From Roseateles sp. (GTDB lineage: Bacteria; Pseudomonadota; Gammaproteobacteria; Burkholderiales; Burkholderiaceae_C), in NCBI RefSeq assembly GCF_019237615.1, contig NZ_JAFAGT010000059.1:1-64000 (forward strand): a stretch of 64,000 bases of DNA, given 5' to 3'. The notes under the pieces were generated by a model, which saw only the letters and a program-made list of their open reading frames with translations, was not told where the DNA came from and ran no database searches. The translations under genes and the position numbers were made by a program. This document shows positions 34,829 to 44,858 of the stretch, piece by piece; positions within the stretch are counted from its first letter, which is position 1; every line of letters starts with the position of its first letter.

Positions 34829-36547
34829 ATGCCCAGCCCACTGCCCAGCCCGCGCTTCGATCATTTCTACCGCTACGACGAACTGACCGCCCTGCTCTTC
34901 GCCTACGCCGAGGCGCGTCCCAACCTGGTGTCGGTGCGCTCCATCGGCAGAAGCTACGAGGGCCGCGACATCTGGGTGGTCGTCGTCACGAATCTGGCCA
35001 CAGGCATGGACATCGACAAACCGGCACTGTGGGTGGACGGCAATATCCACGCGGCCGAGCTAACCGCGTCGACGACCTGCCTGTACTACCTGAACCGGCT
35101 GCTGAAGGAGCAGGGCGGCACGTCGGCCGAGGCCCAGCAGATCGGCCGCCTGCTGGACACGCGCACGCTCTATCTGGTGCCCCGCCTCAACCCCGATGGC
35201 GCGGAGCTGGCGCTGGCCGACCGGCCGCGCCACATCCGCAGCTCCACCCGGCCCTACCCCTACACCGAGGAGCCGGTCGACGGCCTGACCGCCGAGGACA
35301 TCGACGGCGACGGCCGCATCCTGACCCTGCGCGTGCCCGACCCGCATGGCGGCTACAAGAAGCATGCCGGCGACCCGCGGCTGATGGTGGCGCGCGAGCC
35401 CGGCGAATTCGGCGGCGAGTACTACCGCCTCATCCCCGAGGGCTTCATCAGGAACCACGACGGCCTGACGGTCAAGGTCAACCCCGACCGTGAAGGCCTG
35501 GACCTGAACCGCAACTTCCCCGGCGAATGGCGCCAGGAGTACCAGCAGCTGGGCGCCGGCCCCTACCCGACCAGCGAGCCCGAGGTGCGGGCCATGGTGG
35601 ACTTCATCACCCAGCATCCCAACATCGGCGCGGCCGTCAGCTTCCACACCCACAGCGGCGTCATCCTGCGCCCCTGCGGCACGCGCAGCGACACGGACAT
35701 GACGCCCGAGGACTTGTGGCTGTTCCAGAACCTCTCTGCACTGGGCGAGAAGCACACGGGCTACCCCGCCGTCAGCATCTACGAGGAGTTCCGCTATCAC
35801 CCCAAGGAGGTCATCACCGGCACCCAGGACTGGGTCTACGAGCATCTCGGCGCGCTGTTCTGGGTCGTGGAGCTGTGGTCGCCCAACAAGGAGGCCGGCG
35901 TCGCGGTCGACAAGTTCATCGACTGGTACCGCGAGCACCCGGTGGCAGATGACCTCAAGCTGCTGAAGTGGAGTGACGAGCAGTGCGGCGGCCAGGCCCA
36001 TGTCGACTGGACGCCCTTCCAGCATCCGCAGCTGGGCGCCGTGGAGATCGGCGGCTGGGACAAGATGAACTACTGGCGCAACCCGCCGCCGGCCCTGCGC
36101 GAGCGCGAGGCCGCGCGCTTCCCGGCCTGGCTGACGCAGATCGCGATGAGCCTGCCCAAGCTGGAGCTGATCCGCACCGAGGTGCGGGCGCTGGGGCCCG
36201 ACATGTGGCGGGTGCGCATGGCGGTCGCCAACGCCGGCTACCTGCCGGCCTACGTGACGCAGCGGGCGCTGGAGCGCAAGACGGTGCGCGGCGTCATGTT
36301 CGAGATCCACCTGCCCGCCAACGACCCGGCCGTCAGCCTGGTCAACGGCAAGGAGCGCATGGAAGGCCCGCAACTGGAGGGGCATGCGCCCAAGCAGAGC
36401 CAGCTCGCCTTCCTGTTCAACAAGCACCCCACCGGCGACCGCGCGGTGGCGGAGTGGGTGGTGCGGGCTCCTGTGGGTACACGGCTGGCACTCAGCGCCA
36501 GCGCGGAGCGCGCCGGCGTCGTGCGGACGGAGGTGGTGCTTGACTAG
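34829..36547 (+). CDS. M14-family zinc carboxypeptidase
   Basis: A 572-residue protein with a peptidase_M14 domain in its first 420 residues. Zinc ligands are H74 and E77 (DGNIHAAELTA) and the histidine of VSFHTHSGVIL; DLNRNFPGEW holds the substrate-binding arginine, and WVVELWSP is the catalytic glutamate region. The C-terminal 150 residues are a beta-sandwich-like extension. No signal peptide from ATG 34829. It overlaps the convergent LacI gene by four bases. Confidence 0.85.
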   Translation: MPSPLPSPRFDHFYRYDELTALLFAYAEARPNLVSVRSIGRSYEGRDIWVVVVTNLATGMDIDKPALWVDGNIHAAELTASTTCLYYLNRLLKEQGGTSAEAQQIGRLLDTRTLYLVPRLNPDGAELALADRPRHIRSSTRPYPYTEEPVDGLTAEDIDGDGRILTLRVPDPHGGYKKHAGDPRLMVAREPGEFGGEYYRLIPEGFIRNHDGLTVKVNPDREGLDLNRNFPGEWRQEYQQLGAGPYPTSEPEVRAMVDFITQHPNIGAAVSFHTHSGVILRPCGTRSDTDMTPEDLWLFQNLSALGEKHTGYPAVSIYEEFRYHPKEVITGTQDWVYEHLGALFWVVELWSPNKEAGVAVDKFIDWYREHPVADDLKLLKWSDEQCGGQAHVDWTPFQHPQLGAVEIGGWDKMNYWRNPPPALREREAARFPAWLTQIAMSLPKLELIRTEVRALGPDMWRVRMAVANAGYLPAYVTQRALERKTVRGVMFEIHLPANDPAVSLVNGKERMEGPQLEGHAPKQSQLAFLFNKHPTGDRAVAEWVVRAPVGTRLALSASAERAGVVRTEVVLD

Positions 36548-37542
36548 GTCGACCTGACGACCAGTTCGGTCGGCATGATCTCGCTGGCCGCGGCCTGGCC
36601 GGCGATGAGGTCCAGCACCTTGCGCGCCAGCAGCACGCCGCCATGGTGCCAGTCCTGGCGCACGCTGGTCAGCGGCGGCGCGAAGCTCTGCGCCGCGGGC
36701 GAATCGTCGTAGCCGATCACGGAGACCGTGTCGGGCACGGCCAGGCCCGCATCCGTGAAGGCGCGCACGGCGCCCATGGCCAGCAGGTCGCTGGCCGCGA
36801 ACAAGCCATCGGGCGCCTTGCCGCCGCCTCGGCCAAGATTCGCCAGATGGGCCTGTACGGCCGTGAAGCCGGCGCCGAAGGTGAAAGCCGCGGGCGTCAG
36901 CGTCTGCGCCTTCAGGCCGGCCTTCTTCAACGCCTTCAGGAAGCCCTGCTGGCGGTCACGGATCTCGGCATGGCGCACGTCGCCGAGGAAGAGCAGCTCA
37001 CGCCGGTTCAGGCGCATGAGGCGCTCGGCCGCGCTGGCGCCGCCATGGGCGTTGTCGCCGCCGACGACCACCGCGTCGCCGCGGCCATGTTCGGCGCCCC
37101 AGACGACCAGCGGCAGGCCCATGGCCGCGGCCGACCTCACGGCCGAACCATGGGCGCCCTGGCCCAGCAGGATGACGCCGTCCGCCGACGCCGCCATGCC
37201 CTGGCCGGGGCCCTGCATGGCCGACAGCAGCACGCTGTAGCCGCGCGAGGTCAGCTCCTGCGTGATGCCGCCCAGCAGCTGCAGCGGGTAGGCGTCGGTC
37301 ATGGGGCGGTCGGTGTCAGGCTGCATCTCCAGCATGACGGCCACCATGTGGCTGCGACGCAAGCGCAGGTTGCGCGCATGGTGGTTGAAGCGGTAGCCAG
37401 CGGCCTCGGCCAGCGTCTTGATGCGCTCGCGCGTGGCCGGCGTCACCGAGGGGCTGTCGCGCAGCGCTCGCGACACGGTGATGGTGGAGACCCCCGCCAG
37501 CGCGGCGATCTGCTCCATCGTGACGGGCTTGCTCTCCGTCAT
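36544..37542 (-). CDS. LacI-family transcriptional regulator
   Basis: A 332-residue repressor: N-terminal HTH (TMEQIAALAGVSTITVSRAL) with the hinge helix, then a periplasmic-binding-protein-like effector domain (GVILLGQGAHG, DGLFAASDLLAMG, SVIGYDDSP). ATG 37542 overlaps the rlmJ stop, so it is cotranscribed with rlmJ. No carbohydrate gene is adjacent, so its regulon must lie elsewhere. Confidence 0.85.
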   Translation of the reverse strand: MTESKPVTMEQIAALAGVSTITVSRALRDSPSVTPATRERIKTLAEAAGYRFNHHARNLRLRRSHMVAVMLEMQPDTDRPMTDAYPLQLLGGITQELTSRGYSVLLSAMQGPGQGMAASADGVILLGQGAHGSAVRSAAAMGLPLVVWGAEHGRGDAVVVGGDNAHGGASAAERLMRLNRRELLFLGDVRHAEIRDRQQGFLKALKKAGLKAQTLTPAAFTFGAGFTAVQAHLANLGRGGGKAPDGLFAASDLLAMGAVRAFTDAGLAVPDTVSVIGYDDSPAAQSFAPPLTSVRQDWHHGGVLLARKVLDLIAGQAAASEIMPTELVVRST

Positions 37543-38393
37543 ACCGCCTTTTGCTCGAGCACGTAGTTGGCGCCGTCGTACTGGCCCAGCCGCTCGACCA
37601 GCAGCGGCAGGCATTCGGCCAGCTCGTCGTGCAACGTGAACGGCGGGTTGGCGATGAACATGCCGCTACCCATCATGCCGAAGCCACGTTCGTCGGCCTG
37701 GGCCACGGTGAGGCGCACATGCAGCCAGCCCTTCTTGGCGGCGGCATCCGCGCTGGCCTTCAGGCGCGTCGCGAGCTGGGTGGACTCCAGCAGCTGCAGC
37801 TGCGGGTACCAGACCATGGCGACGGTGTCCGGCGCCCGCTCCAGCGCCTCGCGCAACGCTGCCAGCACCTTGGCGTAGTCGGTCTTGATCTCGTAGGGCG
37901 GATCCATCAGCAGCGCCGCGCGCCGCGTCGGCGAGGGCAGCTCGGCCTTGATGGACGCGAAACCATCGCGGTCGCTGACCTGGGTGTTGGGGCGGCTTTC
38001 CAGGTAGGTTGCGAGGATGCGGTGGTCAGTCGGGTGCAACTCGTACGCACGCAGCCGGTCGGTCTCGCGCAGCACGAAGTTGGCGATGGCCGGCGAGCCA
38101 GGGTACTGGCGCAGTTGGCCGTCGGGGTTGAAGGCACGCACCAGGCTCACGTAGTCGGCCAGCGGCGCGGGCAGACCGGGACTGTCGTAGAGCTTGGCGA
38201 TGCCGCCGGCGTATTCGGCGTTCTTCTGCGCATAGCGGCCCTCGACGGAGTAGCCGCCGGCGCCGGCGTGAGTGTCGATGAGCGTGTAGGGCTTGTCCTT
38301 TTCGCCCATGTAGCGCAGCACGCGGGTCAGCACCAGGTGCTTGAGGACGTCGGCATGATTGCCGGCATGGAAGGCGTGGCGGTAGGCGAGCAT
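37539..38393 (-). CDS. rlmJ: 23S rRNA (adenine-2030-N6)-methyltransferase
   Basis: A 284-residue AdoMet-dependent methyltransferase acting on naked 23S rRNA. The start YRHAFHAGNHADVLKH is the RlmJ signature; TLIDTHAGAGGY binds the cofactor and LLMDPPYE is the catalytic DPPY motif. Housekeeping, widespread in proteobacteria. Confidence 0.93.
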   Translation of the reverse strand: MLAYRHAFHAGNHADVLKHLVLTRVLRYMGEKDKPYTLIDTHAGAGGYSVEGRYAQKNAEYAGGIAKLYDSPGLPAPLADYVSLVRAFNPDGQLRQYPGSPAIANFVLRETDRLRAYELHPTDHRILATYLESRPNTQVSDRDGFASIKAELPSPTRRAALLMDPPYEIKTDYAKVLAALREALERAPDTVAMVWYPQLQLLESTQLATRLKASADAAAKKGWLHVRLTVAQADERGFGMMGSGMFIANPPFTLHDELAECLPLLVERLGQYDGANYVLEQKAV

Positions 38394-38492
38394 GGGGTGA
38401 TTGTCGCTAACACACCCCTATCAACCGCGCCGAACCGGGGAAAGTGCGTTGCGACTAGCCTTGCGGCCATCGTCTTTGCCTCCATCCAGCAC

Positions 38493-39578
38493 ATGCCCAC
38501 CCTCTTCGACCCCGTCCGCTTCGGCGACATCCAGCTCGCCAACCGCGTCGTCATGGCGCCGCTGACGCGCAACCGCGCGACGCACCAGACTCCGCACGGC
38601 CTTCACGTCGAGTACTACCGCCAGCGCGCGGGTGCCGGCCTCCTGATCACGGAGGCGTCGCAGATCCGCCCCGACGGCCAGGGCTATTTCGACACGCCCG
38701 GCATCCACACGCCCGAGCAGATCGCAGCCTGGCAACAGGTGACGGACGCCGTGCACGCCGCGGGTGGCAGGATCGTGATCCAGCTGTGGCATGTGGGCCG
38801 GATCTCGGTGAAGCGCCTGCAGCCGGGCGGCCAGCCGCCGGTGTCGTCCACCCACCGCGCCGCCAAGACCCGCACCTATGCGGCCCAGGGCGAGCTGGTG
38901 CCCACCGACGTACCGCGCGCGCTCGCCACCGACGAGATCCCGCAGCTGATCGCCGACTATGTGCAGGCGGCCAGGAACGCGATGGCCGCCGGCTTCGACG
39001 GCGTCGAAGTCCACGGCGCCAACGGCTATCTGCTGGAGCAGTTTCTGCGCGACAGCGCCAACGACCGCAGCGACGCCTACGGTGGCTCCATCGAGAACCG
39101 CGCCCGCCTGCTCATCGAGGTCATGACGGCCATCGCCGACGCCATCGGCCCGGGCCGCACGGCGCTGCGCCTGTCGCCGGTCACGCCGGCCAACGACATC
39201 GGCCAGGACAGCGATCCGCAGGCGCTGTTCAACCATGTGGTGGAGCGGCTCGCTCCGCTTCAGCTGGCCTTCCTGGAGGTCGTCGAGGGCGCCACCGGCG
39301 GCACGCGCGACCACGCGCCCTTCGACTACGCCGAGCTGCGCCGCCGCTTCCGAGGCCCCTACATCGCCAACAACGGCTACGACCGCGCGATGGCGCTTGA
39401 CGCCGTCGCCAGCGGCCGCGCCGACGCGGTGGCCATAGGCCGGCCCTTCATCGCCAACCCCGACCTCGTCGCGCGCATCCGCGACGACCTGCCCTGGGCC
39501 ACTCCCCGCAAGGAGAGCTTCTACGGCGGCGGCGCGGAAGGCTACACGGACTACCCGGCGGCGGTGAAGACCGCCTGA
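38493..39578 (+). CDS. Old-yellow-enzyme family alkene reductase (NemA-like)
   Basis: A 361-residue FMN-dependent reductase. VMAPLTRNRA, LWHVGRIS, EVHGANGYLLEQFLRD (substrate-binding H and N) and IAIGRPFIANP-type FMN phosphate site (AVAIGRPFIANPD) are conserved. Reduces activated alkenes, nitro compounds or quinones with NAD(P)H. It ends 28 bases inside the convergent LysR gene. Confidence 0.9.
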   Translation: MPTLFDPVRFGDIQLANRVVMAPLTRNRATHQTPHGLHVEYYRQRAGAGLLITEASQIRPDGQGYFDTPGIHTPEQIAAWQQVTDAVHAAGGRIVIQLWHVGRISVKRLQPGGQPPVSSTHRAAKTRTYAAQGELVPTDVPRALATDEIPQLIADYVQAARNAMAAGFDGVEVHGANGYLLEQFLRDSANDRSDAYGGSIENRARLLIEVMTAIADAIGPGRTALRLSPVTPANDIGQDSDPQALFNHVVERLAPLQLAFLEVVEGATGGTRDHAPFDYAELRRRFRGPYIANNGYDRAMALDAVASGRADAVAIGRPFIANPDLVARIRDDLPWATPRKESFYGGGAEGYTDYPAAVKTA

Positions 39579-40477
39579 TTCAGCTCGCGCACCAGCGCGA
39601 GAAAGGTCGCCGTCGGGCCGACCGGTTCGGCCCGGCGCGACACCAGCGTCATCGGCGCGCGCAGCGGCCGCGTGCCGGGCAGCTCGGCGATGTCGCAATA
39701 GGCCAGCGCATGCGCGTGCACGCCACGCATCGACGCCGGCACCACGCTGACGCCGGCCCCTGCAGCGACCAGGTTGAGATTGGTCAGCATGCGTGGCACC
39801 TCGGCGACGACGCGCGGCTCGAAGCCGGCATGGCGGCACAACACCAACAACTCGGCATAAAGCCCCGGCGCGCCGGGGCGGCGCACGAGGATGAAGCCGT
39901 CGTCGCGCAGCGCGGCCAGCGGCACGGCGCCACCATCGGCCGGCACGGCCGGGTGGTCGTTGGGCAGCACCAGCAGGGCCGGCTCGTCGAACAAGGTCTC
40001 GAACTCCAGCCCCTCGGGTGCCGCCACCGGCACGCGCAGGAAGCCGCAATGCAGGCGCGCCTCCTGCACGGCCTCGGTCAGCTCGGCCGCATTGAACTCG
40101 GCCAGCTCCAGCCGGATCCCGGGGTATTGCTGGCGGCATTCGCGCAGCACCCGCGGCAGGAAGGCATGGGCCGCGGCGGAGCTGGTGAAGCCCAGCTGCA
40201 GCGGCCCCTGCCGCCCGGCCGCCACCTGGGCCATGCGACGCTGCAGCGTGTCGGCCTGGCCGACGAGCCGCCGCGCCTCGTCCTGCAGCAGCCGGCCGGC
40301 GTCGGTCAGCGCGACGCCCTTGGCATGGCGCTCGAACAGCGTCAGCCCCAGCCGCCCTTCCAGCGCCTTGATCTGCTGGCTCAGCGGCGGCTGCTGCATG
40401 CCCAGCCGCTCCGCCGCGCGCGTGATGTGGCCCGCCTCCGCCACGGCCAGGAAGTAGCGCAGCTGCCGCAAATCCAT
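39551..40477 (-). CDS. LysR-family transcriptional regulator
   Basis: A 308-residue regulator: N-terminal winged HTH (DLRQLRYFLAVAEAGHITRA, then AERLGMQQPPLSQQIKALE), then a periplasmic-binding-like effector domain. ATG 40477 is used; a TTG at 40483 is possible. An inverted repeat overlaps the start (40474-40492), fitting autoregulation. The divergent gene is the SGNH/PEP-CTERM protein, the convergent one the flavin reductase; either could be its target. Confidence 0.85.
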   Translation of the reverse strand: MDLRQLRYFLAVAEAGHITRAAERLGMQQPPLSQQIKALEGRLGLTLFERHAKGVALTDAGRLLQDEARRLVGQADTLQRRMAQVAAGRQGPLQLGFTSSAAAHAFLPRVLRECRQQYPGIRLELAEFNAAELTEAVQEARLHCGFLRVPVAAPEGLEFETLFDEPALLVLPNDHPAVPADGGAVPLAALRDDGFILVRRPGAPGLYAELLVLCRHAGFEPRVVAEVPRMLTNLNLVAAGAGVSVVPASMRGVHAHALAYCDIAELPGTRPLRAPMTLVSRRAEPVGPTATFLALVRELNQAVFTAAG

Positions 40478-40492
40478 ATGCAAATCATATGG
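40474..40492. promoter_or_regulatory. Inverted repeat at the LysR start
   Basis: CCATATG (40474-40480) and CATATGG (40486-40492) are exact inverted 7-mers around a 5-base centre. It overlaps the LysR start codon and looks like an autoregulatory LysR-type site. Confidence 0.5.
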
Positions 40493-40586
40493 CGATGCCG
40501 TATTGCAGATATTTGACGACTGACCACACCATCCCTACCGTTCGGCCCGTTCGCGCGACACCCCACAACACAGACCGGAGACCCCC

Positions 40587-41861
40587 ATGAACCGCTTTCT
40601 CGCGCTGGCCCTCGCGGCCGGACTGGCCGCGCCCGCCCTCGCGGCCGACCCCGTCAAGATCCTCTTCATCGGCAACAGCTACACCTTCGGCCGCGTCGAC
40701 CCGGTGCTGAGCTACAACGCCGCCGCCGTGCACGACCTGACGGCTGGCTTCAACGCCGTCAACCCGAGCGGCACCAACAGCTACCCCGCCGGCACACCGA
40801 GCTTCGGCAGCTTCGAGCCCCATCCCTGGGGCGGCGTGCCCGGTCTCTTCAAGAAGATGACCGACGAGGCCGGCATGAACTACGACGTGTCGCTGTCCAC
40901 GCGCAACGCGGCCTCGCTGCGCGGCCAGTTCCTGGATACGGCCAACTCGGACTGGAAGTTGCGCGAGAACGTCGCCACGCAGCGCTGGGACGCCGTCGTG
41001 CTGCAGGAGCAGAGCGATGCCGCCCTGCCCGCAGGCAAGGGCAAGAACGCCAACCTCGCCACCTTCAACGCCTACGCCGACCAGTTCGAGCGCTTCATCC
41101 ACAACGGCGCGGCCCAGAGCTACAAGGAGACCGACCTGTTCGGCGGCCTCGCGGCCTGCATGGCCACGGGCCTGTCGCAAGCCAGCTGCAACACGGCGCG
41201 CAGCATTGCCGCCAACCCGAACGCCAGCGCCACCACCCGGGTCTACCTGGAGCAGTCCTGGGCACGGCCCGACATGGTCGAGGCGCACAAGATCACCAAG
41301 CCCGACATCGGGACGAGCGACGGCCGTCCCATCGTCGACACCAGCAGCGCCGGCGGCGACGCGACGCTCTACTACGGCAGTCTGGCCGCCATGACGGCCG
41401 ACCTGCACGCCGCCTTCTACGCCAAGGCGGCATCCAACCCCGGCTTTGCCGGCGTGGTGCCGGTGGGCGACGCCTTCCAGCGCGCCGTCGACCAGGGCCT
41501 GGCCCAGGGCAGCGGCTTCTACGGCGCCGACGGCACTTTCCTCGAGGGTCTCAGCGGCCTGCCCAACCTGTGGTGGCTGGACCGCACGCATGCGAGCAAG
41601 TACGGCTCCTATCTGTCCGCGCTGACCTTGTTCGGCAGCATCACCGGCCGGGACCCGCTGATGCTGGGTGCCGCCGAGCAGGCCGCGGCCGACCTCGGCA
41701 TCGAGGCGACGATGGCGCTGGCCCTGCAGCGCGTGGCCAGCCAGCAGCTCGGCTTCACGGCCGCCGTGCCGGAGCCGCAGACGGTGGCGATGCTGCTGGC
41801 CGGCCTCGGCGTCTTCGGCCTCAGGTCTGGAATGCGCCGGGGCTGCGGGACGGCCCGCTGA
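40587..41861 (+). CDS. Secreted SGNH-like hydrolase with PEP-CTERM anchor
   Basis: A 424-residue protein: signal peptide (RFLALALAAGLAAPALAA), an SGNH-type block I right after it (ILFIGNSYTFGRV, catalytic serine), and WWLDRTHASKYGSYL near residue 330, with Asp and His in the expected DxxH-like block V. The C-terminus VPEPQTVAMLLAGLGVFGLR plus RRG is a PEP-CTERM sorting signal, so an exosortase should process it. Substrate unknown, possibly an exopolysaccharide ester. It overlaps the convergent gene by 41 bases. Confidence 0.75.
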   Translation: MNRFLALALAAGLAAPALAADPVKILFIGNSYTFGRVDPVLSYNAAAVHDLTAGFNAVNPSGTNSYPAGTPSFGSFEPHPWGGVPGLFKKMTDEAGMNYDVSLSTRNAASLRGQFLDTANSDWKLRENVATQRWDAVVLQEQSDAALPAGKGKNANLATFNAYADQFERFIHNGAAQSYKETDLFGGLAACMATGLSQASCNTARSIAANPNASATTRVYLEQSWARPDMVEAHKITKPDIGTSDGRPIVDTSSAGGDATLYYGSLAAMTADLHAAFYAKAASNPGFAGVVPVGDAFQRAVDQGLAQGSGFYGADGTFLEGLSGLPNLWWLDRTHASKYGSYLSALTLFGSITGRDPLMLGAAEQAAADLGIEATMALALQRVASQQLGFTAAVPEPQTVAMLLAGLGVFGLRSGMRRGCGTAR

Positions 41862-42951
41862 GGGCTGTGGTGCCACGCGGGTGGCGGTACTCGCGCGTCG
41901 GCGCCAGCTTCATGCCGCCCCCCTCGCCGGCGTCGACCGCCTTGCCACGCAGCGCCGAACCGGGCTTGAGCCGGAAGTCGTCGCGCGCGGCGCGCACGAA
42001 CTCATCCCAGTCGGCCGTGAAGTTGGCGCGCCGGGTCCAATGCCCTTCGGCTGCCAGCTTGGGCGTGCCGACAAGCAGGTTGTTGGCCAGCATCACGTCG
42101 GCCTGCCGCGGCGCGACGCGCAGCCAGATGCCGCCACTGGGCAGCTGGTCCACCAGCGTGTTGTTGACGAGGTAGAGCGCCTGCCGCGCCCAGGTGGCGC
42201 CCTCGGCGCCGAAGACGATCACGTGGGGGTTCTCCGTCGTCGAGCTTTGCGCGATCAGGTTGCCCATGACGACGGCGACGCCGCCGTTGGGGAACTCCAG
42301 CTCATAGCTCGCGCGGCCGCCGATCTCGTCGGTGAGGCGGTTGTAGAGGATGTGGTTGAGCGCCGCGCGGCTCTTCAGCAGGTGGCCCAGCAGGCCATGG
42401 TGGAAATAGCTGCCGCTGACGGCCAGGCGGCCGATGGCGCCGACGTAGAGGTTGTGTGTCTTGCCCTCGCGCGCCAGGATGGGGCCGAAGTCGCAGTCGA
42501 CGATGTCGAGCTCTATGCCCTCGTCGTTGGCGGTCAGCAGGCCGTTCTCGTTGTCGCGGAAGCGGCAGTCCACCAGCGTCAGCGTGCCCGCCTCCAGGCG
42601 GATGCCGGCGCCGTTGCGGTCCGGCACCGTGGCGCCGACGAAGTCGAAGCCCTCGATGCGCTGGCGCCGGCCCGTCGTCACGAACAAGCCCTTGCCCTGC
42701 ACATGGGCGCCGGCCGCGATCAGCGTCACGCGGCCGCCCACGGCGCGCAGCGTCAGCTCATGCTGGTGCCATGTGGCGGCGTCGGCGATGTACTCGCCCG
42801 CGTCGACCTCCACCAGCATGCCGTCGCGGGCCTGGCGCGCCGCAGCGGCCAGCGAGCGGATCTCGCGCCCCGGCCCGACCCGCATCACCGGCCCGGCATG
42901 CGCCGCCAGGGGCAGCAGGCCGGCAGCGGCCAGCCACTCGCGGCGGCGCAT
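41821..42951 (-). CDS. Exported right-handed beta-helix protein
   Basis: A 376-residue protein with a twin-arginine-like start (MRRREWLAAAGLLPLAAHA). Parallel beta-helix repeats follow (RIEGFDFVG, LTLVDCRFRDNENGLL, LDIVDCDFG, LAVSGSYFHHG, VVMGNLIAQSS, LYLVNNTLVD). Such folds act on polysaccharides, but no catalytic triad was identified. The start overlaps the MOSC gene stop by one base, so both are probably in one transcript. Confidence 0.7.
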   Translation of the reverse strand: MRRREWLAAAGLLPLAAHAGPVMRVGPGREIRSLAAAARQARDGMLVEVDAGEYIADAATWHQHELTLRAVGGRVTLIAAGAHVQGKGLFVTTGRRQRIEGFDFVGATVPDRNGAGIRLEAGTLTLVDCRFRDNENGLLTANDEGIELDIVDCDFGPILAREGKTHNLYVGAIGRLAVSGSYFHHGLLGHLLKSRAALNHILYNRLTDEIGGRASYELEFPNGGVAVVMGNLIAQSSTTENPHVIVFGAEGATWARQALYLVNNTLVDQLPSGGIWLRVAPRQADVMLANNLLVGTPKLAAEGHWTRRANFTADWDEFVRAARDDFRLKPGSALRGKAVDAGEGGGMKLAPTREYRHPRGTTALSGPSRSPGAFQT

Positions 42952-43517
42952 CAGGCCTTGCCCCTCATCCTGGCCTTGAACAGCTCCACGATGCCGACCT
43001 CGCGCGGCCCTGGCAGCAGCTCGAAGGCCTGGCCCGCCGCGAGGCTGCCCTCGCGCCTCACGGCCAGATAGAAGCCGCAGTAGCCGCTCTGCACCATCAG
43101 CTTGGCCGCCTGGTTGAAGCCCATCTGGGCGTTGAACTTGAAGCAGGGGTAGCGCGGCTCGGAGACGACCAGCTCGCAGTCCGGGAAGCGCAGCACGTCG
43201 CCCAGCCACACCCCGCTTTCGAGCAGGCCGTCCAGCGTCAGGTTCTCGCCGCAATCGCCCGGCTGGAGCAAGCCGGCGACCTTGGCCTGGCCGCGCACCG
43301 TCTGCCAGAAGGCATAGTGGGCCTGGGGATAGGCATAGACAGCCTTGGCCTGCCCGCCATGTACGGTAAGGTCGGCCTGTTCGTCCCCCTCCAGGCCCAG
43401 CGGCCCGACGGCGACGGCACCCTGGCGCGGCCGCTTGCGGATGGCCGAGTCCAGGACCTGGCCACTGGTCGCGACGAAATTTTCGACGCGGGCGGTGTTC
43501 ACGCTGAGTAGCTGCAT
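42951..43517 (-). CDS. MOSC-domain protein (YiiM-like)
   Basis: A 188-residue MOSC-domain protein. GLEGDEQADLTVHGGQAKAV and GDCGENLTLDGL are the family core, and EPRYPCFKFN holds the conserved cysteine that would carry sulfur or bind molybdopterin. YiiM-type proteins detoxify N-hydroxylated bases as molybdenum enzymes. ATG 43517 chosen (QLLSVNTARV). Confidence 0.85.
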   Translation of the reverse strand: MQLLSVNTARVENFVATSGQVLDSAIRKRPRQGAVAVGPLGLEGDEQADLTVHGGQAKAVYAYPQAHYAFWQTVRGQAKVAGLLQPGDCGENLTLDGLLESGVWLGDVLRFPDCELVVSEPRYPCFKFNAQMGFNQAAKLMVQSGYCGFYLAVRREGSLAAGQAFELLPGPREVGIVELFKARMRGKA

Positions 43518-43610
43518 GCCGCCATTGTCCAGGAGGCTTTCGGCATCTCGGCCTACACGGCGCGCCATGCCGGCCTCCTAGGCTGGCGCGCAAAACTTCA
43601 AGGGAGAGTC

Positions 43611-44858
43611 ATGACTGCACTCGACACCGGCGCCCGGGTCTGGGCCGGCCTGGCCGTTCCACCCTCCAGCGGGCTGATGTTCATCGTTGGCGTGCTGTTG
43701 GCCGGCGCCCTGGCCGGCGAGTTCATCGCCGCGACGACGCGGCTGCCGCGCGTGGTCGGCTACACGCTGGCGGGCTGCGTCGCTGCCGCCTTCGGCCACG
43801 GCGTGGGCATGCCGCTGGCAGGCGCGGCTCAGACCGTCACCGACCTGGCCCTGGGTCTGCTGCTGTTCGAGATCGGCAGCCGCGTGCACCTGCGCTGGTT
43901 GCGGCGCAACCCCGGCCTGGCCATGACCAGCCTGGCCGAGGCCTTGCTCAGCGCGCTCGCGGTGGCCTTCGTGCTGCGCCTGTTCTCCTTGAGCTGGCAG
44001 ACCGCCATCGCCTGCGCCATCCTGGCCATGCCGGCGCCGGCCGCCGTGTCGGGCCGCGTCGCGATGGAGCTGGGCGCCGAGGGCCAGGTCACGCAGCGGG
44101 CCTCGCTGCTGACGGCGCTGAACACGCTGTACGCCGCCGTCGCGCTGACGCTGATGCGCACCTGGTGGGCGGCCGACGACGGCGGCAGCCTGCCGCAGGC
44201 GCTCGCGGGCCTCTCCATCTCGCTGCTGACGACGCTGGGCCTGGCCGCGCTGCTGGCCGCCGCCGTCTACCTCGTCGCGCGGCGGCTGGACCTGCGCAAC
44301 GAGAGCGCCGTGCTGCTGCTGTTCGGCCTTGTCGCCTTTGCCATCGTCGCGGCGCGCGCCATCGGCGTTTCGACGCTGCTGATGCCGCTGCTGGCCGGAC
44401 TCTTGCTGCGCAACACCAGCGAGCGGCCCTGGGTCTGGCCGCGCCACTTCGGCACCTCGGGCGGGGCACTGGTGCTGATGCTGTTCGTCATCGTCGGCTC
44501 GGCCTGGTCGCCCAAGATCCTCGTGGCCGGCGGCTTTGCGGCGCTGGCGCTGATGGCAGCGCGCTTCATCGCCAAGACGGTGGCCATCGTGCTGTTCGCG
44601 CCGCTGGCCAAGGCCAGTTGGCGCCAGGGCCTGGCGCTGTCCATCACGATGACGCCGCTGTCGGCCACGGCGCTGGTGATGCTCAGCGAGCTGATGCGGG
44701 CCGAGCCCGAGCTGGCGGCGGGTGCCGTGCCCATCATCCTGGCCAGCATCGCCGTACTGGAGCTGGTCGGGCCCATCGCCGTGCAGTTCGCGCTGCGCCT
44801 GGCCGGCGAGCTGCCGCCAGCGCCAGCGCGCCGCCAACGCAAGGAGGACAGTGAATGA
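43611..44858 (+). CDS. Cation:proton antiporter (CPA2/Kef-like)
   Basis: A 415-residue protein with about 12 membrane helices. [15 protein letters not shown] and [16 protein letters not shown] match the first half of Na+/H+ or K+/H+ exchangers of the CPA2 family. No C-terminal TrkA-N domain, unlike KefB/C. Its stop overlaps the ATG of the YbdK ligase gene (ATGA), an unusual functional pairing. Confidence 0.8.
   Translation: MTALDTGARVWAGLAVPPSSGLMFIVGVLLAGALAGEFIAATTRLPRVVGYTLAGCVAAAFGHGVGMPLAGAAQTVTDLALGLLLFEIGSRVHLRWLRRNPGLAMTSLAEALLSALAVAFVLRLFSLSWQTAIACAILAMPAPAAVSGRVAMELGAEGQVTQRASLLTALNTLYAAVALTLMRTWWAADDGGSLPQALAGLSISLLTTLGLAALLAAAVYLVARRLDLRNESAVLLLFGLVAFAIVAARAIGVSTLLMPLLAGLLLRNTSERPWVWPRHFGTSGGALVLMLFVIVGSAWSPKILVAGGFAALALMAARFIAKTVAIVLFAPLAKASWRQGLALSITMTPLSATALVMLSELMRAEPELAAGAVPIILASIAVLELVGPIAVQFALRLAGELPPAPARRQRKEDSE

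Noticed and set aside
36544-37542. The LacI regulator as controller of the convergent M14 peptidase
   Set aside because: The genes converge, no LacI-type palindrome was seen before the peptidase gene, and the regulator is coupled to rlmJ.
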